Assembly (NCBI RefSeq): GCF_038066635.1
Contig: NZ_JBBUTI010000001.1
Span: 372,001 to 436,000 of the forward strand
Length of the DNA stretch: 64,000 nucleotides
Origin: Ideonella margarita
Lineage (GTDB): Bacteria; Pseudomonadota; Gammaproteobacteria; Burkholderiales; Burkholderiaceae_C
Reading direction: 5' to 3'
This document shows, piece after piece, positions 27,144 through 35,108 of the stretch. Position numbers and translations under genes: made by a program. Each line of letters starts with the position of its first letter. Position 1 is the stretch's first letter. Below the pieces are notes generated by a model. It was not told the origin of the DNA, made no database searches, and saw nothing but the letters and a program-made list of their open reading frames with translations.

Positions 27144-28052
27144 ATGCGTTGGCAAGGTGAGCGGCAGAGCGACGAAGTTGAAGATCGTCGGGACGACGGT
27201 GGTGGTGGCATGGGCGGCGGCGGTGGTGGTGGCGGGTTGCCCATCGGCGGACGCGGCATCGGCCTGGGCGGCATTGCCGTGGCCCTGATCGCCAGCTGGC
27301 TGCTGGGCGTGAACCCGATGACGGTGATCGGCCTGCTCAGTGGTGGCGGTGAAGCTGCCGGCCCGGTGGCCGCGCAGCACGCACCCGCCACGGCCAAGGC
27401 ACCCCGCAACGATGAGATGACGCAGTTCGTGCGCACCGTGCTGGCCAGCACCGAAGACGTGTGGGCCGCGCAGTTCCAGGCTCAAAACGCGCAATACCGC
27501 AAACCGGTGCTGGTGCTGTTCACCGGCCAGACACGCACCGCCTGCGGCAATGGCGAAGCGGCGATGGGGCCGTTCTACTGCCCGGGCGACAGCAAGGTCT
27601 ACATCGATCTGGCCTTTTACGACACGCTGCGCCGCCAGCTGGGCGCGCCCGGCGACTTCGCGCAGGCCTATGTCATCGCCCACGAGGTGGGGCACCACGT
27701 GCAGCACCTGATGGGCATCTCGGACAAGGTGGACCAGATGCGCGGCCGGGTCTCGAAGACCCAGGCCAATGCACTGTCGGTGCGCCTGGAGTTGCAGGCC
27801 GATTGTTTCGCCGGCATCTGGGCGCACGACGCCAATCAGCGGCGCAACATCCTCGAATCCGGTGATCTGGAAGAGGCCTTGAACGCGGCCTCGCGCATCG
27901 GCGACGACGCGCTGCAGCAGCAGTCCCAGGGCCGCGTGGTGCCTGAAAGCTTCACCCACGGCAGCAGCGCCCAGCGGGTGGCCTGGTTCCGTCGCGGGAT
28001 GGACAGCGGCCAGATCAACCAGTGCAATACCTTCGAGGCGAAGCAGCTGTGA
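27144..28052 (+). CDS. Neutral zinc metallopeptidase, YpfJ family
   Basis: A 302-residue protein: a charged N-terminus with a glycine run (residues about 18-33), one membrane segment (GIAVALIASWLLGVNPMTVIG), then the peptidase domain. The zinc motif is AYVIAHEVGHHVQHLMGI (HEXXH), with a downstream RLELQADCFAGIWAH that supplies the third ligand. CGNGEAAMGPFYCP is also typical of this DUF2310-like group. The active site should face the periplasm. Its substrate is not known. The ATG at 27144 follows AAGGGGGC. Confidence 0.85.
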   Translation: MRWQGERQSDEVEDRRDDGGGGMGGGGGGGGLPIGGRGIGLGGIAVALIASWLLGVNPMTVIGLLSGGGEAAGPVAAQHAPATAKAPRNDEMTQFVRTVLASTEDVWAAQFQAQNAQYRKPVLVLFTGQTRTACGNGEAAMGPFYCPGDSKVYIDLAFYDTLRRQLGAPGDFAQAYVIAHEVGHHVQHLMGISDKVDQMRGRVSKTQANALSVRLELQADCFAGIWAHDANQRRNILESGDLEEALNAASRIGDDALQQQSQGRVVPESFTHGSSAQRVAWFRRGMDSGQINQCNTFEAKQL

Positions 28053-28088
28053 CAGCCGCACTCGCCTGAACACCGGAAAGAGGCCCCC

Positions 28089-28532
28089 ATGCGTTCTGCC
28101 GCTCGTCCCAAGGCCCTCGTGGCCGCCTGGTTCGACTTTCTCTCACCGGCTCAGCGGCCGATGGCGATCGAGTTGCAGGCGGCGGTGCGGGGGGCCGTGC
28201 CGGATGTGGCCGAGTCGATCCGCTGGGGCAACCTCGTGTTCACGGTGAGCGACGAACTGATGGCGGCGCTGGTGCCGCACAAGGCGCACATCAACCTGCA
28301 GTTCTACCAGGGCGCATCGCTGCCGGCACACATCGCCGAGCTGGACGGCAACCAGCGCGACAGCCGCAGCCTGAAGTGCCGCCTCAGCCAGCCGCTGGAC
28401 GGCGTGAAGGTAGAGATGCTGGTGACGGCAGCGGCGGTCATCGCGCGCCGGCAGGCGCTTGAGCGTGCGGGGGAGCGGGCCGTGGAGCGGGCCATTGAGC
28501 GGCCCAGCCACCCGCCGAACAAGCCCGTTTGA
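28089..28532 (+). CDS. DUF1801 (YdhG-like) domain protein
   Basis: A 147-residue protein with the DUF1801 fold: AELQAAVRGAVPDVAESIRWGNLVFTV-like region (about 35-58), ALVPHKAHINLQFYQGASLP and SRSLKCRLSQPLDGVKVEML. Members are small cytosolic proteins of unknown function related to iron-sulfur frataxin-like folds. The C-terminal 25 residues are repetitive (ERAGERAVERAIER). It is convergent with ureG, with 12 bases between the stops. Confidence 0.7.
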   Translation: MRSAARPKALVAAWFDFLSPAQRPMAIELQAAVRGAVPDVAESIRWGNLVFTVSDELMAALVPHKAHINLQFYQGASLPAHIAELDGNQRDSRSLKCRLSQPLDGVKVEMLVTAAAVIARRQALERAGERAVERAIERPSHPPNKPV

Positions 28533-28544
28533 CGCGCCAGGGCC

Positions 28545-29186
28545 TCAGGTCGTCAGCAGGCCTTTGGTTTCGATGAAGCGCACCACCTCGGCCAGGCCTT
28601 CGCGGGTCTTGAGGTTGGTCATCACGAAGGGCCGGTTCGGCCGCATGCGCTTGGTGTCGGCTTCCATCACCGCCAGATCGGCACCCACGTGCGGGGCCAG
28701 GTCGGTCTTGTTGATGATGAACAGATCGCTCTTGGTGATGCCCGGGCCGCCCTTGCGCGGAATCTTTTCGCCGGCCGCCACGTCGATCACGTAGATCGTC
28801 AGGTCGCTCAGCTCCGGGCTGAAGGTCGCCGCCAGGTTGTCGCCGCCCGATTCGATGAACACGATGTCGGCGTCCGGGTACTTGTCGAGCATGCGGTCGA
28901 CGGCTTCCAGATTGATCGACGCGTCTTCGCGGATGGCGGTGTGCGGGCAGCCGCCGGTTTCCACGCCCATGATTCGGTCGGGCTCGAGCGCGCCGGAGAT
29001 CGTCAGCAGGCGCTGGTCTTCCTTCGTGTAGATGTCGTTCGTCACGACCACCAGGTCCCAGCGCTCACGCATGGTCTTGCAGAGCATTTCGACCAGCGTG
29101 GTCTTGCCGGAGCCCACAGGGCCGCCGACACCCACGCGCAGCGCGGGCAGTGGCTTGGTACGACGGGCGGGAGAGGGTGCGGGCAT
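28545..29186 (-). CDS. ureG: Urease accessory GTPase UreG
   Basis: UreG, 213 residues, a SIMIBI GTPase that couples GTP hydrolysis to nickel insertion into urease. P-loop GVGGPVGSGKTTLVEML, the metal-binding CPH in VETGGCPHTAIRED, FIESGGDNLAATFSPEL, and NKTDLAPHVGADL are present. It is the last gene of the urease set on this strand and is separated from ureF by an unrelated dioxygenase-like gene. Confidence 0.97.
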   Translation of the reverse strand: MPAPSPARRTKPLPALRVGVGGPVGSGKTTLVEMLCKTMRERWDLVVVTNDIYTKEDQRLLTISGALEPDRIMGVETGGCPHTAIREDASINLEAVDRMLDKYPDADIVFIESGGDNLAATFSPELSDLTIYVIDVAAGEKIPRKGGPGITKSDLFIINKTDLAPHVGADLAVMEADTKRMRPNRPFVMTNLKTREGLAEVVRFIETKGLLTT

Positions 29187-29278
29187 GGTGCGTCAGCTCG
29201 TGGCAGGTTCAATGAATCGAGCATACGACATGCACGGAACATGCCTGCATCGCTCCAACACCATGCATCTTTGCAACC

Positions 29279-30205
29279 TCAGACCGAGATGCCCACCTGC
29301 AGCGTGGCGCTGTAGCCAGCCGCCACCGAACCGCTGACGGTGGTGGTCTGGGTGCTCACGCCGTCGCTGAAGACGTTGTCGGTGCTGTAGCTGATCCTGG
29401 CCAGGTTGCTCACGCTCGTCTCGTAGCCGGACTGGGCGTACACCGTGTTCAGCATGTCCATCGGGAAGGTCAGCTGCGAGGTCTTGATCTTGTTGCTGGC
29501 GATGCTGGCCGTGCTCAGGCTTGGATAGACCTCGAAGTGCATGTGGGTCATGCGGCCGTCGTAGCAGCCCGGCACGATGGTGGTGAAGGTGACCTGGCCG
29601 CTGGCGTTGGTGGCCTGCACGCCGCGCAGGTAGTTCTGGTCGGTGATGCCGCTGGAGTACATCGAATACTTGCCGCTGCGGTCGCAATGCCAGAGGTAGA
29701 TGGCATAGCCCTCGAGCGACGCGCAGCTGTTGCCGGTGTTCACGAGCGTCAGGGTGATGGTCAGCGGCACGCCGTTGGCCGTGCCGGTGGCGCCGCCGAT
29801 GCTGGACGTGATGTCCGAGCGCACGATGCCGCTGAGCGACAGTGCATTGGCCACGCTGCCGTTCACGCTGTTCGAGCCGTCGCCGGGGTAGGGGCCGGCG
29901 GTTTCCTCGGGAATGACTGAGCAGGTGCCGCTGCTGGTGGAGCCGCCTGTCGTTGTGCCTCCGGTGGTAGTGCTTCCACTGGAAGTTGTCGTGGTGGTGC
30001 CCGCGTCACTGCCGCCACCGCCGCAGGCCAGCAGGGCCAGCGGTGCCACGCCACCGGCGGTCAGCAGGCCCAGCCAGCGACGGCGGCTGGCGCGGTGCCG
30101 GGCCAGGGTGTCGAGGTCGGCTTGCAGACCGCCATCATGAGCGTGGTCATGGGCTTCGTGCTGCGTCGCGTGACCGGCGTTTGTAGTCTGTTCTGGTGTG
30201 CGCAT
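29279..30205 (-). CDS. Secreted intradiol ring-cleavage dioxygenase-like protein
   Basis: A 308-residue protein with an N-terminal His-rich stretch, a twin-arginine-like signal (SRRRWLGLLTAGG, about residue 43) ending in LLAC, and a Ser/Thr/Gly-rich linker. The rest resembles intradiol dioxygenases (protocatechuate 3,4-dioxygenase type): IPEETAGPYP, GYAIYLWHCDRSGKYSMYS, and VPGCYDGRMTHMHFEV, which hold two tyrosines and two histidines suited to bind Fe(III). GAGGAA precedes the ATG at 30205. It lies between ureF and ureG with gaps of 87 and 92 bases, so it may have its own promoter. Family known, substrate not; export is unusual for aromatic ring cleavage. Confidence 0.8.
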   Translation of the reverse strand: MRTPEQTTNAGHATQHEAHDHAHDGGLQADLDTLARHRASRRRWLGLLTAGGVAPLALLACGGGGSDAGTTTTTSSGSTTTGGTTTGGSTSSGTCSVIPEETAGPYPGDGSNSVNGSVANALSLSGIVRSDITSSIGGATGTANGVPLTITLTLVNTGNSCASLEGYAIYLWHCDRSGKYSMYSSGITDQNYLRGVQATNASGQVTFTTIVPGCYDGRMTHMHFEVYPSLSTASIASNKIKTSQLTFPMDMLNTVYAQSGYETSVSNLARISYSTDNVFSDGVSTQTTTVSGSVAAGYSATLQVGISV

Positions 30206-30292
30206 GGTGGATTCCTCTTCAGAAGGTATCCATCGTGCGAAGTGCGCGTTGCTGACTTGTTGCTCGCGGTTTGCTCGCGGCAAAGCCTGCCC

Positions 30293-31003
30293 TCAAGACC
30301 GGAACAGCCGGGAATACTGGGCTTCGTGGCGGGCCGACAGAATCGCCAGCATCGGCGTGAAGGCCTGGCGCTGGCTGTCGGTCTGGCGCATGGCGGCCTC
30401 CACCACGGCCGGGATGGCCTGCGTCAAGGAAGCCAGCATGCGCTGACCGGCGCTCTGGCCCAGCGGCACTGATTTGATCGCGGCCTGCACCATGTTCTCG
30501 GCCCAGCCGAAGCAGTGGGTCAGCAGGGCCTCGCGCAGCGGGGCGCCGGCGAACACGGTGGCCAGGGCAAAAGACACCGGCCAGGTGGGGGCCGGTGACA
30601 AGGCGCCGAGGTGCGCCACCCGCGCATCGCTCGAGTTGCGCTGGCGCAGCCAGTCGTGCAGCGACCGGCCCATCTGCTCGGCCTGCTGGCGCAGCTCGCT
30701 TGATTCGCGGGTTTCACGCACCCAGTCATTCAACTCGGTGATGCGGGCCAGATCAGCGCGCTGCCAGGCGCCCACGGCGCGTGCCACCACACCCAGGTCA
30801 GCGCGGCCCAGTGCCAGGTGCAGCTGGTCGCTCAGCCAGGCGCTGGCCTGGGCTTCCTGTGTCACCAGGCCGGCTTCCACCGCCGCCTCCAGCACTTCCG
30901 AATAGCTAAAGCCGCCCACCGGCAGCGCGGGCGACGCCAGCCACATCAACTGCAGCAGGGTGGAAGCCGGCAAGGGCGCCGGCGCTGAACGCACACGAGG
31001 CAT
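30293..31003 (-). CDS. ureF: Urease accessory protein UreF
   Basis: UreF, 236 residues, an all-helical chaperone that with UreD and UreG forms the nickel-loading complex. Its hallmark LASPALPVGGFSYSEVLEAAVE is split here: LASPALPVGGFSYSE at residues about 22-36. The C-terminal NMVQAAIKSVPLGQSAGQRML is also conserved. It starts 17 bases after the ureE stop. Confidence 0.95.
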   Translation of the reverse strand: MPRVRSAPAPLPASTLLQLMWLASPALPVGGFSYSEVLEAAVEAGLVTQEAQASAWLSDQLHLALGRADLGVVARAVGAWQRADLARITELNDWVRETRESSELRQQAEQMGRSLHDWLRQRNSSDARVAHLGALSPAPTWPVSFALATVFAGAPLREALLTHCFGWAENMVQAAIKSVPLGQSAGQRMLASLTQAIPAVVEAAMRQTDSQRQAFTPMLAILSARHEAQYSRLFRS

Positions 31004-31020
31004 CGAGACGAGGAATCAGG

Positions 31021-31761
31021 TCAGTGGTCGTGCTTGTGACCGTGGTCGTGGCCGTGGTCATGCCCACAACCCGGGCCATGCACATGCGGTGCCGGCGCGG
31101 CCGCCACCGGGATGCCCAGCGGCTTGCCACGCACGGGCGCTGCGGCAGGGCTGTGCGCGTGGTCTTGTGCGTGGTTGTGCCCATGGTCATGCCCATGGTC
31201 ATGCCCACAACCCGGGCCGTGCACATGCGCCGCCGGGGCAGCCGGGGCCGCGTGGGCATGTCCGTGACCGTGGTCATGGCTGTGGCCGTGACCATGCCCG
31301 TGCCCACCCGCCGCATACGCCCCGCTCTCGGGCTCGAAGGCGGCAGAGGTTTCGGTGACGATCAGGTGCATCTGGCGCAGCATGTCGGCCAGCACGTGGT
31401 CGGGCTCCAGCGTCAAGTGGCCGGGTTGCAAGGCCAGGGGCACATGCCGGTTGCCCAGGTGGTAGGCGGCGCGCAGCAGGTCAAACGGGCTGCCGTGCTC
31501 GGTGCAGGCACGCACCTCCAGCACCGGCTGCGGGGCCGCTTTCACGGCCACCAGCGAGCCGTCTTCCGCCACCAGTACGTCGCCCCCCCGCACCACGGTG
31601 CCGCGGGGCAGGAAGACGCCCAGGTGCCGGCCCTGGCTGTCGGTGGCATCGAAGCGGCTCTTCTGGCGCACGTCCCAGTCGAGTTCGACCGTGGCGGCGC
31701 GCTTGAGCAACACAGCGGCCAGGCCCTGGCCGCGCGGAATGAGTTTCTGGATCGTCAGCAT
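31021..31761 (-). CDS. ureE: Urease nickel metallochaperone UreE with extended His-rich tail
   Basis: UreE, 246 residues, against about 150-170 in most species. Residues 1-150 are the normal two domains (peptide-binding and metal-binding, with AYHLGNRHVPLALQ holding the conserved metal-binding histidine). The last 95 or so residues contain 28 histidines in HGHGH runs and a duplicated block of 17 residues beginning HVHGPGCGHDHGHDHGH. Such tails bind extra nickel. The gene follows ureC after 34 bases. Confidence 0.95.
   Translation of the reverse strand: MLTIQKLIPRGQGLAAVLLKRAATVELDWDVRQKSRFDATDSQGRHLGVFLPRGTVVRGGDVLVAEDGSLVAVKAAPQPVLEVRACTEHGSPFDLLRAAYHLGNRHVPLALQPGHLTLEPDHVLADMLRQMHLIVTETSAAFEPESGAYAAGGHGHGHGHSHDHGHGHAHAAPAAPAAHVHGPGCGHDHGHDHGHNHAQDHAHSPAAAPVRGKPLGIPVAAAPAPHVHGPGCGHDHGHDHGHKHDH
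31036..31227 (-). repeat. Duplicated 51-bp His/Gly/Cys-coding segment in ureE
   Basis: The 17 codons for HVHGPGCGHDHGHDHGH occur at 31036-31086 and again at 31177-31227, 141 bases apart. The DNA copies share the core CATGCCCACAACCCGGGCC and differ at third positions and a few others, so the duplication is not recent, or the encoded sequence is under selection. Confidence 0.8.
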
Positions 31762-31795
31762 GCGCCGATGGTAAGGCCGGGCCGGGTCAGGGCGC

Positions 31796-33523
31796 TCAGA
31801 AGAGGAAATAGCGCTGTGCCATCGGCAGCACGCTGGCGGGCTCGCAGGTCAGCAACTGGCCATCGGCACGCACCTGGTAGGTCTGGGCGTCGATCTCCAT
31901 GTGCGGCGCATAGTGGTTGTGCACCATCGCCGCCTTGTTGACGGTGCGGCAGCCGCGCACCGCCGACAGGCGCTTGTGCAGACCGAACTGCTGGCCCACC
32001 TGCGCCGCCATGCCGGCCTGGCTCACGAAGGTCAGCGAGGTGCGTGCGATGGCGCCGCCGAAGCTGCCGAACATCGGCCGGTAATGCACCGGCTGGGGCG
32101 TCGGGATGCTGGCGTTCGGGTCGCCCATCGCCGCCGCGGCAATGAAGCCGCCCTTGAGCACGAGGCTGGGCTTCACGCCAAAGAACGCGGGCTTCCAGAA
32201 CACCAGGTCGGCCCATTTGCCCACCTCGATGCTGCCCACCTCATGGCTGATGCCATGGGCCAGCGCCGGGTTGATGGTGAGCTTGGCGATGTAGCGCTTC
32301 AGGCGCGCGTTGTCGCTGCGTGCCGGGTCATCGGGCAGCTTGCCGCGCTGCACCTTCATCTTGTGGGCGGTCTGCCAGCAGCGGATGATGACTTCGCCTA
32401 CGCGGCCCATGGCCTGCGAGTCGGAGCTGAACATGCTGATGGCGCCGAGGTCATGCAGGATGTCTTCAGCAGCGATGGTCTCGCGGCGGATGCGGCTTTC
32501 GGCAAAGGCCAGGTCTTCGGCAATCGACGCATCGAGGTGGTGGCACACCATCAGCATGTCGAGGTGCTCGTCCAGCGTGTTCACCGTGTACGGGCGCGTC
32601 GGGTTGGTCGACGAAGGCAGCACATTGGCCTCGCCCACCACCTTCATGATGTCGGGCGCATGGCCGCCCCCCGCGCCTTCGGTGTGGAAGCTGTGGATGG
32701 TGCGGCCCTTGAAGGCGGCTATGGTGTCTTCGACGAAGCCGGATTCATTCAGCGTGTCGGTGTGGATGGCCACCTGCGTGTCGGTTTCTTCGGCCACGCT
32801 GAGGCAGCAGTCGATCGCCGCGGGCGTGGTGCCCCAGTCCTCGTGCAGCTTCAGGCCGATCACGCCGGCTTCCACCTGCTGGCGCAGGGCGTGCGGCTGG
32901 CTGGCGTTGCCCTTGCCGAGGAAGCCGATGTTCATCGCGAATGCATCGGCCGCCTGCAGCATGCGGGCGATGTTCTCGGGGCCGGGCGTGCAGGTGGTGG
33001 CGAAGGTGCCGGTGGCCGGCCCGGTGCCACCGCCGATCATGGTGGTGACGCCCGAATACAGCGCTTCCTCGATCTGCTGCGGGCAGATGAAGTGGATGTG
33101 CGTGTCGATGGCGCCGGCCGTGACGATCATGCCTTCGGCGGCGATGATCTCGGTGCCCGGGCCGATGACGATGTCGATGCCCGGCTGCACGTCGGGGTTG
33201 CCGGCCTTGCCGATGGCCACGATGCGCTGGCCCTTCAGGCCGATGTCGGCCTTGACCACGCCCCAGTGGTCGAGGATGGTGGCGTTGGTGATGACGCAGT
33301 CGCAGGCGTCACCGGGCAGCGGGCCGTTGCTGCGCTGGCTCTGGCCCATGCCGTCGCGGATGGTCTTGCCGCCGCCGAACTTCACTTCCTCGCCGTAGCC
33401 GCCGGCGCGCAGCGTCAGGTCTTGCTCCACCTCGAGGATGAGTTCGGTGTCGGCCAGCCGCAGCCGGTCGCCAACGGTGGGGCCGAACATCTCGGCATAG
33501 GCGCGTTTGCTGATCGTGCTCAT
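31796..33523 (-). CDS. ureC: Urease alpha subunit
   Basis: UreC, 575 residues, the catalytic subunit that hydrolyses urea to ammonia and carbamate. Nickel ligands are in GAIDTHIHFI (His142, His144), the carbamylated lysine is Lys225 in VIGLKLHEDWG, and the flap MVCHHLD is intact. The start codon overlaps the stop of ureB (TGATG), which couples the subunits. Confidence 0.98.
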   Translation of the reverse strand: MSTISKRAYAEMFGPTVGDRLRLADTELILEVEQDLTLRAGGYGEEVKFGGGKTIRDGMGQSQRSNGPLPGDACDCVITNATILDHWGVVKADIGLKGQRIVAIGKAGNPDVQPGIDIVIGPGTEIIAAEGMIVTAGAIDTHIHFICPQQIEEALYSGVTTMIGGGTGPATGTFATTCTPGPENIARMLQAADAFAMNIGFLGKGNASQPHALRQQVEAGVIGLKLHEDWGTTPAAIDCCLSVAEETDTQVAIHTDTLNESGFVEDTIAAFKGRTIHSFHTEGAGGGHAPDIMKVVGEANVLPSSTNPTRPYTVNTLDEHLDMLMVCHHLDASIAEDLAFAESRIRRETIAAEDILHDLGAISMFSSDSQAMGRVGEVIIRCWQTAHKMKVQRGKLPDDPARSDNARLKRYIAKLTINPALAHGISHEVGSIEVGKWADLVFWKPAFFGVKPSLVLKGGFIAAAAMGDPNASIPTPQPVHYRPMFGSFGGAIARTSLTFVSQAGMAAQVGQQFGLHKRLSAVRGCRTVNKAAMVHNHYAPHMEIDAQTYQVRADGQLLTCEPASVLPMAQRYFLF

Positions 33524-33828
33524 CAGAGTTTTCCTTGGACCAGGCCGCGAAAGCCGTAGACCACGCGGTCACCGGCCAGATCGATCAGATTCACCGTGCG
33601 TTGCTGGCCGGGCTCGAAGCGCACCGCGGTGCCGCTGGCAATGTGCAGGCGCTTGCCATGTGCAGCCGCGCGGTCGAAGCGCAGTCCGGCGTTGGTTTCG
33701 GCAAAGTGGTAATGCGAGCCGACCTGGATCGGGCGGTCGCTGGCGTTTTCAACCACCAGGGTCAGCACAGGCCGGCCCGGGTTGAGTTCAATCTCGCCCT
33801 CGTCAGTGAAAAGTTCGCCGGGAATCAT
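33523..33828 (-). CDS. ureB: Urease beta subunit
   Basis: UreB, 101 residues, a structural subunit of the (alpha-beta-gamma)3 enzyme. MIPGELFTDEGEIELNPGR, VGSHYHFAETNAGLRFDR and the VYGFRGLVQG end are typical. It lies between the hupE/ureJ gene (13-base gap) and ureC (overlap). Confidence 0.97.
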   Translation of the reverse strand: MIPGELFTDEGEIELNPGRPVLTLVVENASDRPIQVGSHYHFAETNAGLRFDRAAAHGKRLHIASGTAVRFEPGQQRTVNLIDLAGDRVVYGFRGLVQGKL

Positions 33829-33841
33829 CGCGCGCTCCCGT

Positions 33842-34444
33842 TCAAGCCAGCAGCAGGGCGCTGCCGAACACCGCCACGCCCAAGCCGGCTGCGCGGGTGA
33901 CCCAGCCGTGGCGCTGCTGCAGCGAGCGGCCAGCCAGCCAGCCCATCAGGTGCAGGCTGGCCGTGCCGAGCAGCATGCCGGTGACGGCGGCGGCGCTGTC
34001 GCCCAGCTCCATCCCGTGTGCGGCGCCATGGAACAGCGCGAAGCCGCCGACCAGCGCGGCCGCCACCGGGGCCGGCAATTGCTGGCGTGCGGCAAGCAAC
34101 AGGCCCAGCGCCAGCAGCGACGTGGCGATCATCGGCTCGATGGCCGGCAGCGCCCAGCCACCGGCAGCCAGCAGCACGCCCGCCAGCATCAAACCCACGA
34201 AAGACAGCGGTGCGACCCAGGCACGGCGGCTGGCACCGCTGCCGCTCCACAGGCCCACGGCCAGCATGGCGGCCAGGTGGTCCAGGCCGGTGTAGGGGTG
34301 AGCCAGGCCTTCTGCGAAGCCGGTGTGCGCATGCGCGGCGTCCGTGCCGTGCGCCGAAGCCAGCAAGGGCAAGGCGCCCAGGCACAGGGCGGCGCCCGCA
34401 CGCACGAACAGGCGGGTGGAGGAGGTCGAAAGCGAGGAGGTCAT
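33842..34444 (-). CDS. ureJ: HupE/UreJ family nickel-related membrane protein
   Basis: A 200-residue protein with a signal peptide (ALCLGALPLLASAHG) and about six membrane segments. The family motif HPYTGLDHLAAMLAVG with its histidines and FHGAAHGMEL are present. HupE/UreJ proteins are thought to act as secondary nickel (or cobalt) permeases. Placement between ureA and ureB is known from other betaproteobacterial urease clusters and supports a role in supplying nickel to urease. Confidence 0.9.
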   Translation of the reverse strand: MTSSLSTSSTRLFVRAGAALCLGALPLLASAHGTDAAHAHTGFAEGLAHPYTGLDHLAAMLAVGLWSGSGASRRAWVAPLSFVGLMLAGVLLAAGGWALPAIEPMIATSLLALGLLLAARQQLPAPVAAALVGGFALFHGAAHGMELGDSAAAVTGMLLGTASLHLMGWLAGRSLQQRHGWVTRAAGLGVAVFGSALLLA

Positions 34445-34528
34445 GTCGGGTCCTTCAGGAGTGACGCGAGGAAAGCGATCTGAGGCAAATGCACACGCTT
34501 GGTGCGCAATGCCGGGGTTTGTGCGTGG

Positions 34529-34831
34529 TCAGGCGATGGGTTGGTGCACGGTCACCAGCTTGGTGCCATCGGGGAACGTGGCTTCCACCTGGATTTCGGG
34601 AATCATCTCGGCCACGCCGTCCATCACCTGGCTGCGCGTCAGCACGGTCTTGCCGTCACTCATCAGCGCCGCCACGGTCTTGCCGTCACGGGCGCCTTCC
34701 ATGATGGCGGCGGTGATCAGGGCCACCGATTCCGGGTAGTTCAGGCGCAGGCCACGGGCCAGGCGCCGCTCGGCCAGCAGCGCGGCCGTGAAGATGAGCA
34801 GCTTATCTTTTTCGCGGGAGGTCAGTTCCAT
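34529..34831 (-). CDS. ureA: Urease gamma subunit
   Basis: UreA, 100 residues, the small structural subunit. It begins MELTSREKDKLLIFTAALLA and contains RGLRLNYPESVALITAAIMEGARDGK in two parts, as usual. A GGAGAG site lies upstream of the ATG at 34831; the frame is open to 34948 but the family start is clear. It is the first urease gene on this strand, and no ureD precedes it. Confidence 0.97.
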   Translation of the reverse strand: MELTSREKDKLLIFTAALLAERRLARGLRLNYPESVALITAAIMEGARDGKTVAALMSDGKTVLTRSQVMDGVAEMIPEIQVEATFPDGTKLVTVHQPIA

Positions 34832-34928
34832 CGGGGCTCTCCAGGGTGGCGCATCTGCCCGGCACCTGTGCCGGTACGGGTGCACCACCTGTCGGTGTTG
34901 TTGAGGCTTGTACCTGCAAGGGTGATGC

Positions 34929-34953
34929 CATCGGTGCAGGCGCAGCACCGATG
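34929..34953. promoter_or_regulatory. Inverted repeat in the ureA/glgC divergent gap
   Basis: Arms CATCGGTGC and GCACCGATG, nine bases each, with a seven-base spacer. It lies about 100 bases upstream of ureA and 155 bases upstream of glgC. It could be an operator for either gene. No other strong element is seen in the 277-base gap 34832-35108 besides the two ribosome binding sites. Confidence 0.4.
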
Positions 34954-35108
34954 CGTGGTTTCACGTAGGCCGGGGTCGAGTTACAACGCGGTTTCAGGTG
35001 CAAGATCGAGCCCGGGGCCAGCGGTTGGGCCTCGAAGTTGCTAAATCAGGATGGCTGCGTCCGCGCCGCCAGTCAATGCAAAAAAGAGAAAGCTCGGAGA
35101 CTCTTTCC

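Noticed and set aside
31036..31227. Tandem repeat or CRISPR-like array
   Set aside because: Only two copies, inside the ureE coding frame, explained by the His-rich protein tail.
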